Below are positions 34,254-42,742 of a stretch of 64,000 bases of DNA, piece by piece. The notes beneath the pieces were generated by a model. That model was not told the origin of the DNA, made no database searches, and worked only from the letters and a program-made list of their open reading frames with translations. Origin of the DNA: Frigoribacterium sp. ACAM 257 (GTDB lineage Bacteria; Actinomycetota; Actinomycetes; Actinomycetales; Microbacteriaceae). Where the stretch lies: positions 1,302,001 to 1,366,000 of the forward strand of contig NZ_VOLO01000001.1 of the NCBI RefSeq assembly GCF_007954365.1, in the 5' to 3' direction. Positions within the stretch are counted from its first letter, which is position 1, and every line of letters starts with the position of its first letter. A program made the position numbers and the translations under genes.

Positions 34254-37200
34254 AGCCGCCGAACGCCAGAATCGAGTGGTCGCGCACCTCGAGCAGCAAT
34301 ATTTGGGCCCAATAGAGGGACCGAAAGAACGACTCAGGAACCGCCCGAATGCAACCTACCTCGTTGGCGTTCTTTACCCCGTCGGTATCGGCGCAGAGGT
34401 CGAGGAACCGCAACCGCCGACCGAGGAGAACACCAGCGAAGAAAGAGTGGATGGTCTTGAGGAACCCGCCATTGACATGGCGAACGCCTACCACCCCTCC
34501 TCCAGCGCCCTTTCATTCATCCACGACGGTAACGCAGTAGAGGTCGACATAACGTACGCCACCTACGGCGAGGAGAAGACCGACACCCATGTTGCCTGGC
34601 AGCGTGTGGGCCACGAATTTCCCGCAATCCGGTGCGATCAGGCAGCCGCAAAGGTATCCCCAGGAGACGGGCGCGTGCATCTCGACGTTCGATGGCGGCC
34701 TTTCGGCGAGAACAGTTCACTAGTTACCATTGCCATTAGCAACACCCGCCAAGCCCCGGAGAGAGACGGCGAGCGACAGCTACGCACCGAGGACTGCCTC
34801 TACCAAGTCGGCATGACCGTCCGCTCGATTGGGGGTCGGATACTTCCCTACCGGACAGTCGAGGACCTCCGGCTGGATCCAGAACAAGAAGAGCTTGCAG
34901 TGCGGTACCGACACCGTCAAGTCTTCGCTGTGGGTCATGGAACATCCGTCCGTTGGCAACATGACGGAGCTGGTGGGTGCTCTTGGGTGTCTTTGGATCC
35001 TCTACCTCGCTACACCGTCCCAGCCGTCGAGGCCAAGCGAAGCAACGCGGGGATTCTCCAGCTTGATCGTCTCAGACAGATTCAAGAATACACCGGACTC
35101 GTCTTAGCCGAGCTGAGGACCTTCGTCGATGAATACCAACTCTGGACCCAGGAACAGGCTGAGCAAGAGCTTGGCCTCGAGCGACACCACCGGCAAGCGG
35201 CCCAGAGGATCACCGACCGACAGCTCAAAGCCGTTGACCGCATGCGCGAAGGAATTACCCTCCTGGAGGGCTCCTCCACCGCCAGGAGCGCTTTCCGTCT
35301 GGCCATGTCCGCCATGCAGGAACAAATGCTTCAATCTGGCCGCGCCAAAGCTGACGGTCGCAAAACAACCGAACTCGAAGGTAAACCGACGTGGCGACCG
35401 TTCCAGTTGGGTTTCATCCTCGTTGCGCTGGCCAGCACCGCGGACGCTGAACACGCCGACCGCAACCTTGTTGACCTGATCTGGTTCCCCACCGGTGGAG
35501 GCAAGACAGAGGCCTATCTCGGGTTGGCGGCGTTCGAGATATTCCGACGTCGGCTCCACCACGGGATTGGAGGAGGCGGTACCGCCGTTATCACCCGCTA
35601 CACCTTGCGCTTGCTGACGACACAACAGTTTGAACGCGCGGCGACTCTAGTTTGCGCCATGGAACGCCTCCGAATGACCGATTCGCTCGCACAGGGCATG
35701 GCCCCCTTTACCATCGGACTTTGGGTCGGTAACGCAACTACCCCAGGGACGCAGAAGGAGGCGATCAGGCGCCTCGAACTTACCCGAAAACGGGAAATCC
35801 CCGACAACCCCTTTCAGCTCACTCGATGCCCCTGGTGCGGGCACCGCATGATGCCAGAAACCAAGTCCGAACACGCAAGAGATTATGGCGCCGTCAGCTC
35901 CGCCGGAGATATCTGGCTTCGGTGCCCGGACCAGACCTGTTTTTTCCACGATCGGCTCCCCGTCGAGGTCGTCGACGAAAGAATTTACAAGTACCCGCCC
36001 ACCATCTTGCTGGCGACCGTCGACAAATTCGCGCGGCTGCCCTTTATGCAAGAGGCAGGGGTCCTGCTTGGCGCCGGCAACACGGCCAATGAACCACCGT
36101 CGCTCATCCTCCAGGACGAAATGCACCTACTCTCCGGTCCCCTCGGCACCACGGTCGCAATCTACGACGCCGCGGTCCTGGGCATCATCGGGGAGGGCGG
36201 GGGACGCCCGAAAATTGTCGCCTCCACCGCGACGATCCGCTCCGCCGAGGACCAGGTAAAAGGCTTGATGGCGAGGAAAGTAGAACTGTTCCCACCCTCG
36301 GGACTTACTGAAGAGGACAGCTACTTTGCCCGTGCCGTGCAAGACACTGACGCCCCAGGAAGGACCTATATCGGCCTCATGCCGCAGGCCTTTACACAGG
36401 CTACGTCGGTCGTGCGAGCCACCGGCGCGATGCTTGAAGCGCCCAGGATGGCCACTCAGGGGCCACAAGACCTGAAGGGTGCCGATGCATACTGGACAGT
36501 GGTGGCATACCACAACAGCCTGCGCGAACTCGGTCGAACCGTGACCCTGGTCCGGGACGATGTCAATAGTTTGCTGGCGACCCGGCCGGGACCCACGGGA
36601 AGGGCCCGGCAGATCCGCGGCGACGGACTTGTGGAGTTGACCAGCCGCGTGGATGCCCAGGAACTTCCTAAAAGCCTTCAGCGATTGGCCCGCGGCCTCG
36701 AAAAAGGCGATGCCGTGGACGTGGTCGCCTGCACGAACATGTTGTCGGTTGGTATCGATGTCCCGCGCTTGGCCCTGATGCTCATGAATGGTCAACCCAA
36801 GACCACCTCGGAATACATCCAGGCCACGAGTCGGGTCGGACGCGGCGATGTCCCCGGCGTCATCGTCACGTTGTACCGGGCATCACGCCCACGCGATCGT
36901 TCTCACTACGAGTCTTTCCTCGGCTATCACCAAGCGCTCTATCGCAGTGTGGAACCGACCAGTGTGACTCCCTGGTCGGCGGCGTCCAGGCACCGGTCCT
37001 TGGCAGCCGTCCTCGTTACAATGATTCGCCACTTGAGCCCATGGCGAGACGACTCGCAGGCAGTACTCTTCCGGGCCGATTCTAATGTGGTGCGCAACGT
37101 CCGGGAGACAATACTGGATGTAGTGAAGCGTTCGGATCCGGACGAATATCTCGCCACGATGAAGCATCTTGATCGCCTAATCGACGAGTGGCGCATTCGC

Positions 37201-37380
37201 ACCTCCCCGGACCCCGAAACCGGAGACTCGGCGCTGCGGTATGAGCCCCTTCGAGGGACGCCCAAAGAGCCGGCTCTGATGCGCGCCTTCGACGAGGATC
37301 GGCATGGCTGGGCTGTCATGAATTCGATGCGCAGTGTCGATTCAAATGTCAACATCAAAATAATCGGAGAGAAAGCATGA
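34237..37380 (+). CDS. drmA: DISARM DrmA-like helicase
   Basis: The 1047-aa protein matches DrmA in layout. An N-terminal segment reads NRPNATYLVGVLYPVGIG. A long beta-rich region follows, then an SF2 helicase with Walker A WFPTGGGKTEAYLG (about residue 420), a Cys4 zinc site inserted in the helicase core (RCPWCGHRMM...RCPDQTC, about 530-570), Walker B as LILQDEMHLL (DEMH, about 626) and a C-terminal lobe CTNMLSVGIDVPRL and YIQATSRVGRGD (about 862). DrmA with DrmB forms the core of DISARM, which blocks incoming phage DNA. The start at 34237 has AGGAGG 12 nt upstream within the NERD gene (17-nt overlap). Confidence 0.82.
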   Translation: MPAMNEAAERQNRVVAHLEQQYLGPIEGPKERLRNRPNATYLVGVLYPVGIGAEVEEPQPPTEENTSEERVDGLEEPAIDMANAYHPSSSALSFIHDGNAVEVDITYATYGEEKTDTHVAWQRVGHEFPAIRCDQAAAKVSPGDGRVHLDVRWRPFGENSSLVTIAISNTRQAPERDGERQLRTEDCLYQVGMTVRSIGGRILPYRTVEDLRLDPEQEELAVRYRHRQVFAVGHGTSVRWQHDGAGGCSWVSLDPLPRYTVPAVEAKRSNAGILQLDRLRQIQEYTGLVLAELRTFVDEYQLWTQEQAEQELGLERHHRQAAQRITDRQLKAVDRMREGITLLEGSSTARSAFRLAMSAMQEQMLQSGRAKADGRKTTELEGKPTWRPFQLGFILVALASTADAEHADRNLVDLIWFPTGGGKTEAYLGLAAFEIFRRRLHHGIGGGGTAVITRYTLRLLTTQQFERAATLVCAMERLRMTDSLAQGMAPFTIGLWVGNATTPGTQKEAIRRLELTRKREIPDNPFQLTRCPWCGHRMMPETKSEHARDYGAVSSAGDIWLRCPDQTCFFHDRLPVEVVDERIYKYPPTILLATVDKFARLPFMQEAGVLLGAGNTANEPPSLILQDEMHLLSGPLGTTVAIYDAAVLGIIGEGGGRPKIVASTATIRSAEDQVKGLMARKVELFPPSGLTEEDSYFARAVQDTDAPGRTYIGLMPQAFTQATSVVRATGAMLEAPRMATQGPQDLKGADAYWTVVAYHNSLRELGRTVTLVRDDVNSLLATRPGPTGRARQIRGDGLVELTSRVDAQELPKSLQRLARGLEKGDAVDVVACTNMLSVGIDVPRLALMLMNGQPKTTSEYIQATSRVGRGDVPGVIVTLYRASRPRDRSHYESFLGYHQALYRSVEPTSVTPWSAASRHRSLAAVLVTMIRHLSPWRDDSQAVLFRADSNVVRNVRETILDVVKRSDPDEYLATMKHLDRLIDEWRIRTSPDPETGDSALRYEPLRGTPKEPALMRAFDEDRHGWAVMNSMRSVDSNVNIKIIGEKA

Positions 37381-39203
37381 GCCTAAAGGGACGGCAGGAC
37401 AAAACACCTGATATGCGCCAGCTCACCCTGCAAGAAACTATCTATCCCTTTGGAGTCGGCGCCATCGTTGACATCAAGAGCGAGTCATTCATTGGGATGG
37501 ACACTGGGACCTGGAATGAGGAGACCTGCGAGCGCATGTCGTGCCCTCCGCTGGAAAGGGAATTGGGCGTTCTCCAGCTACGTCGTCCGCCCACAGCCGG
37601 TGACTTTAGTCGCAGACCAGGCTTCGCCCTACCCTACCGGCGGTTTCCAAAATGGCGATTCTGCCAGGACTGCACTCTGATGTCCAACCGGGTCCATCAC
37701 AAGAACGGAGCCAGCACAAACGACTGCTCGAGATGTGGGGGACTCATGGTCCCGATGCGTTTCGTCGCGGTCTGCGCTGCTGGAGGTCACATTCAGGACC
37801 TCGACTGGCGGCGGTGGGCTCACTTTGAGTCTTCGAGCGACGAGCAACGCCAATGCAAAGACTCCGAGCACCTGGAGTTGCGAACGAATCCGGAGGCGGG
37901 CGAAGGACTGCGTTCGTTGAGGATCCTTTGTCGCGCCTGTGGCGCTTCGAGGGACATGGGGTCGCTAGGACGCAACACGTCTTTGGCCGAGGAAGGGTAC
38001 AGATGTTGGGGCCTGCAGCCTTGGGAGCCGCAGGATGCCACCAAGGAGTGCACCGAGGAACTGAGAGTCGTCCAACGGGGGTCTACAAGCGTCTACCAAG
38101 CGGAGACGGCTTCGGCGATCGACATACCAGAGGTGGAATCAGCCACGATTGCGCTCCGGGCCAAAGTCCTCCAGAACGACATGTTTAAGGGCGTTTTTGG
38201 GCAGCAAGAAGGCCCTTTGTTCGATCTTGCCGTACCGGTCATCGCGGACCAGACCGGGGCCCCGGAGTACATGGTCCGCCACATGTTAAGAGCCGATCCC
38301 GCGGCAGACACGGCACAACTTCAGAGCAATCTTCGTTCAGGAGAATGGGCGGCGTTCGACAGGGTACTGGCCGGGGACACGGAAGTGACAAATCCTGATT
38401 TCGATGTGCTTCCTTCGGACTACCCTCGGCAGCCGGGTCCGATGCCGGCCCTGGCCGAATTGGTTGCGGACGTCGGATTGGTCCGGAGGTTGCGAGAAGT
38501 ACGTGCGTTGCGGGGATTCCGCCGCTACGAGCAGCAAGACTTCACTCGCGTGGATCTTGGGACCATCGACGGCCTTAAGTGGTACCCGGCCATCGAGCAG
38601 TTTGGGGAGGGTATCTTTCTGCGATTCAACGAGGAAGCCCTTTGCGCGTGGGAGGAAAATACCGCCGTCCGGCAACGCACCCAGCACTGGATCGATCGAG
38701 GCGCAAACCTGTCGAATCGCAGGGCCGTCATCAACGATCTCCACCCGCGATACATTCTTCTGCACACCTTGGCTCACCTACTGATGCGTCGGCTGGAGTT
38801 CCAGAGTGGATACTCCGCCGCGTCTCTTTCCGAACGCATTTACGCCTCGAGCGACGGTCCTGACCCCCAAGGCGGGCTGCTGATCTACACGAGCAACGGA
38901 GACGCTCAGGGAACCCTGGGCGGCCTCGTACGTCTGGGGGAGGCGCGGTACTTTTCCAGACTGCTCTTGAGCGCGGTCGAGGATGCCGATCGGTGCTCCA
39001 ATAACCCCGTCTGCGCGGAGAGCCGCGGGCAAGGAATGAACAGTCTCAACTTGGCTGCCTGTCATGCGTGCAGCCTGGTCTCCGAGACCTCGTGTGAGCG
39101 CAGCAACATGTACCTCGACCGTAAACTCCTGGTTGGCGATGAATTCGTACCGGGCTTCTTTCAAAGTGTCCTGTCGAGTGCCCGCGCGAGCATCGCGACG
39201 TGA
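37377..39203 (+). CDS. drmB: DISARM DrmB-like DUF1998 protein
   Basis: The 608-aa protein opens with RQLTLQETIYPFGVGAIVDIKSESFIG, as DrmB proteins do. It has a zinc-ribbon-like RFCQDCTLMSN...NDCSRCGGLMVP (about residues 93-125), a second Cys pair in ILCRACGAS, and the DUF1998 core near the C terminus: HTLAHLLMRRLEFQSGYS, GGLLIYTSNGDAQGTLGGLV and a final NPVCAES...ACHACSLVSETSC metal site. In DISARM the DrmA-DrmB complex binds DNA and is autoinhibited until triggered. The ATG overlaps the drmA stop (ATGA). No DrmC (phospholipase D) gene follows. Confidence 0.85.
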   Translation: MSLKGRQDKTPDMRQLTLQETIYPFGVGAIVDIKSESFIGMDTGTWNEETCERMSCPPLERELGVLQLRRPPTAGDFSRRPGFALPYRRFPKWRFCQDCTLMSNRVHHKNGASTNDCSRCGGLMVPMRFVAVCAAGGHIQDLDWRRWAHFESSSDEQRQCKDSEHLELRTNPEAGEGLRSLRILCRACGASRDMGSLGRNTSLAEEGYRCWGLQPWEPQDATKECTEELRVVQRGSTSVYQAETASAIDIPEVESATIALRAKVLQNDMFKGVFGQQEGPLFDLAVPVIADQTGAPEYMVRHMLRADPAADTAQLQSNLRSGEWAAFDRVLAGDTEVTNPDFDVLPSDYPRQPGPMPALAELVADVGLVRRLREVRALRGFRRYEQQDFTRVDLGTIDGLKWYPAIEQFGEGIFLRFNEEALCAWEENTAVRQRTQHWIDRGANLSNRRAVINDLHPRYILLHTLAHLLMRRLEFQSGYSAASLSERIYASSDGPDPQGGLLIYTSNGDAQGTLGGLVRLGEARYFSRLLLSAVEDADRCSNNPVCAESRGQGMNSLNLAACHACSLVSETSCERSNMYLDRKLLVGDEFVPGFFQSVLSSARASIAT

Positions 39204-39564
39204 CCCGACCGGCACAGTCAAACGGGACAGCGTCTGCAGACCGCCACCCGTGTCCCTATTCTGTCGCCCCGGCACCGCATTGGCCCCCAAGCTTGGTGAG
39301 CTCTGGAACCGAAACGCCATGGATGGATACAAATGGTCAGTGCTGTCCTCGACCACGACACGGCCCCGCGATAGGCGGACCATATTTCGATAACTAACAC
39401 GAAACTGTTCTCGTATAATAGCCGAGACGCGGGCATGGAAATGCATCGATGCAGAACGTGATGTAATTGGTTGTGGTGGCGCCTAGGACAGGAGACTCGG
39501 ATGGTCAAATATACCGCAACCAGCCAAGCACAAGCATCACCGACGCTCGCAAACTTGGTAGACG
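39204..39564. other. Intergenic region with promoter-like and operator-like sequences
   Basis: The 361 bp between drmB and the NaeI-like gene hold a consensus TATAAT (39414-39419) flanked by the inverted pair TCTCG/CGAGA, a perfect 12-bp palindrome TGCATCGATGCA (39442-39453) and a short leader ORF with a ribosome binding site. No long gene. It looks like a separate promoter for the NaeI-like/HNH genes. Confidence 0.5.
39414..39453 (+). promoter_or_regulatory. Candidate promoter (-10 TATAAT) and operator for the NaeI-like gene
   Basis: TATAAT at 39414-39419 lies between TCTCG and CGAGA. TGCATCGATGCA at 39442-39453 would fall about 15-25 nt after the transcription start. I see no good -35 box, so an activator or a specific sigma factor may be needed. 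Confidence 0.4.
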
Positions 39565-39575
39565 ATGACTGCTAG
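39501..39575 (+). CDS. Possible 24-aa leader ORF overlapping the NaeI-like start
   Basis: ATG preceded by GGAG 6 nt upstream; it encodes MVKYTATSQAQASPTLANLV plus four residues, and its stop lies 11 nt inside the NaeI-like gene in another frame. Translation of this ORF could couple or limit translation of the following gene, which lacks an obvious ribosome binding site of its own. No homology recognised. Confidence 0.4.
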   Translation: MVKYTATSQAQASPTLANLVDDDC

Positions 39576-40674
39576 CGCCGCCGATGATCTTGCCCTTTTC
39601 GACGACGGCTCGCAGCCGGCCGCAGACAAAAAGAGCGCGAGAGCCTTAGCTGGGTCTTCGGGAACGCGACGAGCCCGCCCCTCTTCCCCCGACCCGGCCA
39701 GATGGCCGGAACCGACTTGGAAGTCGCGTGCTCGCAGGACGCCAGCCGTTCCCCCTACTCCCGACCAAGACCCCGAAGTGCACCGCATCAGGGACTGCAT
39801 CGAGGCAGCCGACCCCGAGGGCATCCGGTGCGGACGTGCTATACGACAGGCTCTCGATCAGACATACGACGGTCGACGGACGGGGCGGTGGGACCTAACT
39901 CAGCTGACCAAGGCGGAGACAGTGCATATTGGATCGCTGATCGAGGTCTGGCTACAACGGGTATTTGATCTCTCCGACGGCGTTAATACCTCGCTCCAGG
40001 TCGCCGGTTACGACGTTGCCTGTACATGGAGTGAGCGGATAAACGGCTGGACACTCGATCGTGCCTATTCCAGAGAGCATGAAGTGCCCGTCTTGGTCGT
40101 TTGGGCCAATGAGGAGACATCCCGATTCAGCATTGGCGTCCTTCGTCCCGGCCCTGAATCGCGTGGGATGGCTTCCATGGACCGGGGGCGCCCCCGCTTG
40201 TCCCAGACCGGGATCGACCAGATTTTGTGGATTTTCGACGGCGCTGCTCTACCGGCCAATATTCTCGTAAAACATCCCGCGATAGCTATGGAAGCAGTAC
40301 TTCAGCTCTCGGGACAATCGGCTGTCAACACACTGTTTCGCCGGTTACAAGGAGAGCTAATCCCACACGCCGCCGTGGAGACGGTCGCTCAGCAAATCGA
40401 CTCTTCGAAACGGATTCGTGATGCTCGGAGAGACCTAAAGAATGAAGGAATCGTCATCCTGGGGCCCTTGCATCCTCAACCTAAAATTGCGGCTGCACTC
40501 GGGCTGCCGCTCCCCCAAGCTGGAAGCTTCGTGAGCCACCGCTTGGCCCCGATGAAAGTCAGCGAAGTTGGCATTGGCGCAGAAATCGGCGGTAGACGTT
40601 GGCGTCTTGCTACTGCGAGTGATTCGGTCACCACCGCCCCTACGCTCCCCGTCCAAGGCAAGGAAAGGGCATAA
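39565..40674 (+). CDS. NaeI-like type IIE restriction endonuclease homologue, catalytically degenerate
   Basis: The 369-aa protein resembles NaeI over its length: DQTYDGRRTGRWDLTQLTKAE, HIGSLIEVWLQRVF, LQVAGYDVACTWSERINGW, FDGAALPANILV, and the C-terminal CAP-like DNA-binding part ending DxxxxWRLAT-like. With a constant offset of 57 residues, NaeI Glu70, Asp86, Asp95 and Lys97 correspond here to Glu127, Ser143, Ala152 and Thr154. Only the Glu remains, so metal-dependent cleavage is unlikely. It may still bind DNA (NaeI has two DNA-binding domains) as a sensor or loader. The N-terminal 70 residues are a basic, Pro-rich extension. Downstream of drmB in the island. Confidence 0.75.
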   Translation: MTASAADDLALFDDGSQPAADKKSARALAGSSGTRRARPSSPDPARWPEPTWKSRARRTPAVPPTPDQDPEVHRIRDCIEAADPEGIRCGRAIRQALDQTYDGRRTGRWDLTQLTKAETVHIGSLIEVWLQRVFDLSDGVNTSLQVAGYDVACTWSERINGWTLDRAYSREHEVPVLVVWANEETSRFSIGVLRPGPESRGMASMDRGRPRLSQTGIDQILWIFDGAALPANILVKHPAIAMEAVLQLSGQSAVNTLFRRLQGELIPHAAVETVAQQIDSSKRIRDARRDLKNEGIVILGPLHPQPKIAAALGLPLPQAGSFVSHRLAPMKVSEVGIGAEIGGRRWRLATASDSVTTAPTLPVQGKERA

Positions 40675-41081
40675 TTCTGCATGCCTGGGCCGGTCGCACG
40701 CCCTGCAGTCGTTGTCCATCCCAAAGTCGCAGGACAGAGACGGGACGAACGGCTCCAACCTACGGGTACCGTCGGTCGTCGCGTTCCTCCTCTTGCAATC
40801 GCCGGATGGCACGCTATTCGAAGGGCAGCGGGCGCTGATCAGCTAATTAAGTCAGCGATTTAGACGAGAGCCTGCCGGGCACGACAAATGCGACAGGGCA
40901 TGAGTCGATGACGGCAGCTGTCCACCCCATTCCCGCCCCCTCCGAGGCGAGCGACTTGATGTGCGCAGTCCCAGTCATATTGATGACTAATTTGAGGCTG
41001 ATCAAATGGTCCGCGGGATCTCGCGGGCTTCCAATTGCGCCCAACGTTGGGGATGATGAGAGCGCATGCCATTCTTGAGAA
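40675..41081. other. Gene-poor spacer between the NaeI-like and HNH genes
   Basis: The 407 bp contain only a 60-codon ORF of doubtful reality (40681-40863). There is also a weak promoter-like pair, TTGATG (40956) and TATTGA (40978), with a 16-bp spacer. Nothing else recognised. Confidence 0.45.
40681..40863 (+). CDS. Doubtful 60-aa ORF after the NaeI-like gene
   Basis: It starts 6 nt after the NaeI-like stop without a clear ribosome binding site and encodes a basic peptide (RPAVVVHPKVAGQRRDERL, then PPLAIAGWHAIRRAAGADQL). I do not recognise it. It could be the remnant of a gene lost between the two nuclease-like genes, or chance. Confidence 0.25.
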   Translation: MPGPVARPAVVVHPKVAGQRRDERLQPTGTVGRRVPPLAIAGWHAIRRAAGADQLIKSAI

Positions 41082-42341
41082 GTGCACGCTTACTCGGACG
41101 AGGGCTCTCCCATTGCTGCGACGTTCTCCATTGAAAAGGACGCTGACTACTTCGCGGTGATCCTCGAGAGTCGGAGTGGACCGTCGCGAGGCAATCCGGC
41201 CCGGAACCCCGAGTACAACGTCGCGTTGGAATTGCTTCTCGTTCGACTCGCAGGGTTGAGGGCAACCTTGTGGGACGCATTCGTGGACTCCGCCGTTGCC
41301 CGAAGGCTGCCGAAACAAGCGAGACGTATTCTCGATGCGCCTGTCGGCCTGGATGATGCCACTGATGTCCACCAGATGCGGATGCGGCTGAGCGTGGCCG
41401 CCTCGGGGGTCGGTCGTGAGCCGGGCGCAGCAGGCGAAGGAAATCGAACAAAACGTATCAGGCTAATCGTCACGGTTCCCGGCCACGAACCCTACGATTC
41501 GCGAGCTCTACAAGTCGTACTCGCCCGACCACCGATGACTCTTGACCCTTCCCCCGCAGCAATCGGAGGCTTCCTCCGCGATCTAATCGGCCTCGAGCTG
41601 CTCACGATCTCTGACCGACGGATCAACGTGATACTCGCTGTCCGGGCTAATGACGTCCTTGTTGCCACCGATGAATACCTGAGTGGTCAGACTGTACCCG
41701 TAGCAAGTGTGGCTACAGCAATGGAGACGCTGCGACGGGACGGCGCCATTGATGCCACCCCGGCGACTCTTGGGAATCGAAGCTCGTTCATCGGTGCAGT
41801 CCTGCTCCAGTTGCCAGGTGCTCGCGTTGTAGACACGAAACCACCGCAGATTGTTATAGTCCCGGACGCTAGCCAGGAATTCGATTTGGAGGAGCAAGAG
41901 TCGGTCCGTGCGGCGTCGATCCCGGGCCCCTTCCAGGGTGCTCTCAACCGTCTTACCACTGTCCGCCAGCGGCGAGAACAGAGTGCGCTGCGCATGGCGC
42001 TCCTGCACGGACGCGACGAGGCCGCTTGCGCGTTGTGCGGTGAACTCTTCCCGTCGCGCTTCCTCTGGGCGTCTCACATCAAGAAGCGTGCGGCGACGAA
42101 TGAAGATGAGGCCCGAGACCTGCCGGGCATTGCGATGCTCGCGTGTATCTTCGGCTGCGACGCCCTCTTCGAGGATGGGTACATTTCCGTGGATGGCGGC
42201 AGAGTCATCGGGACGTCGACAGTAGGCAGGATGAGCGCCATCGGACGCCGCGTCCGAGAACTACATGGACGAATAGTGCCGAACTACTCTCAGAGTGCCG
42301 CGTACTTCCAGTGGCACCTGCAAAATGTCTTCCTGGCGTGA
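41082..42341 (+). CDS. HNH endonuclease-domain protein
   Basis: The 419-aa protein ends in an HNH/beta-beta-alpha-metal module: CALCGELFPSRFLWASHIKKR (Cys316, Cys319, catalytic-type His332) and LACIFGCDALFEDGYISVDGG. This is the arrangement of the restriction-associated HNH group with C-x2-C and a second Cys pair. The 300 residues before it are unrecognised: an acidic N terminus and an alpha/beta region that could be a DNA- or modification-recognition domain. As last gene of the island and beside a dead NaeI homologue, it is a candidate nuclease effector. The GTG at 41082 is uncertain. Confidence 0.7.
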   Translation: MHAYSDEGSPIAATFSIEKDADYFAVILESRSGPSRGNPARNPEYNVALELLLVRLAGLRATLWDAFVDSAVARRLPKQARRILDAPVGLDDATDVHQMRMRLSVAASGVGREPGAAGEGNRTKRIRLIVTVPGHEPYDSRALQVVLARPPMTLDPSPAAIGGFLRDLIGLELLTISDRRINVILAVRANDVLVATDEYLSGQTVPVASVATAMETLRRDGAIDATPATLGNRSSFIGAVLLQLPGARVVDTKPPQIVIVPDASQEFDLEEQESVRAASIPGPFQGALNRLTTVRQRREQSALRMALLHGRDEAACALCGELFPSRFLWASHIKKRAATNEDEARDLPGIAMLACIFGCDALFEDGYISVDGGRVIGTSTVGRMSAIGRRVRELHGRIVPNYSQSAAYFQWHLQNVFLA

Positions 42342-42460
42342 ATATAACGACGTCACGCGCTTGCTGGCTGTGTTCAGAGCCGAACCACTTGAAAGCTCTT
42401 TGGCCCGATGGAAACGTAAGAAAAAAGTCTCGGAAACCCAAGGTGTACGAGTCATTTCGG

Positions 42461-42534
<74 letters not shown>

Positions 42535-42742
42535 AGAAATCTGTTGCTGAGCAACCGACTTCTTGGTGTTGCCCCGACCGAGGCAACTCGAACAGCATAG
42601 CGGATCCCGAGGCCCGGGACGAACCACGCTGGGCAGGCGCGTCCGACGGGCGAGCCCTAGGCGGATACGGGCCAGCCCACCACTGTTGCGCCCCGTTACA
42701 CCTCGCGCGACAGCACCTGCCACCCCGCCCTACCGTCGGGAC

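Larger units (their letters stand above)
23836..42460. mobile_element. Accessory (defence) island abutting tRNA-Pro, no integrase
   Basis: This block has visibly lower GC and more A/T-ending codons than the flanks. It carries almost only DNA-processing or unknown genes, lacks the native palindromes and ends at the 3' end of tRNA-Pro. The right border is sharp. The left border is inferred and could lie as late as about 26.5 kb. I found no integrase, transposase or copy of the tRNA 3' end at the left side. Confidence 0.5.

Noticed and set aside
40681-40863. Vsr or toxin/antitoxin gene after the NaeI-like gene
   Set aside because: The 60-aa ORF lacks Vsr motifs and has no recognisable toxin or antitoxin pattern; kept only as a doubtful ORF.
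34237-42341. A DrmC phospholipase D gene (HxK motif) in the defence island
   Set aside because: No HxKx4D-type motif was seen in any island gene, and there is no uncovered frame large enough to hide a DrmC.
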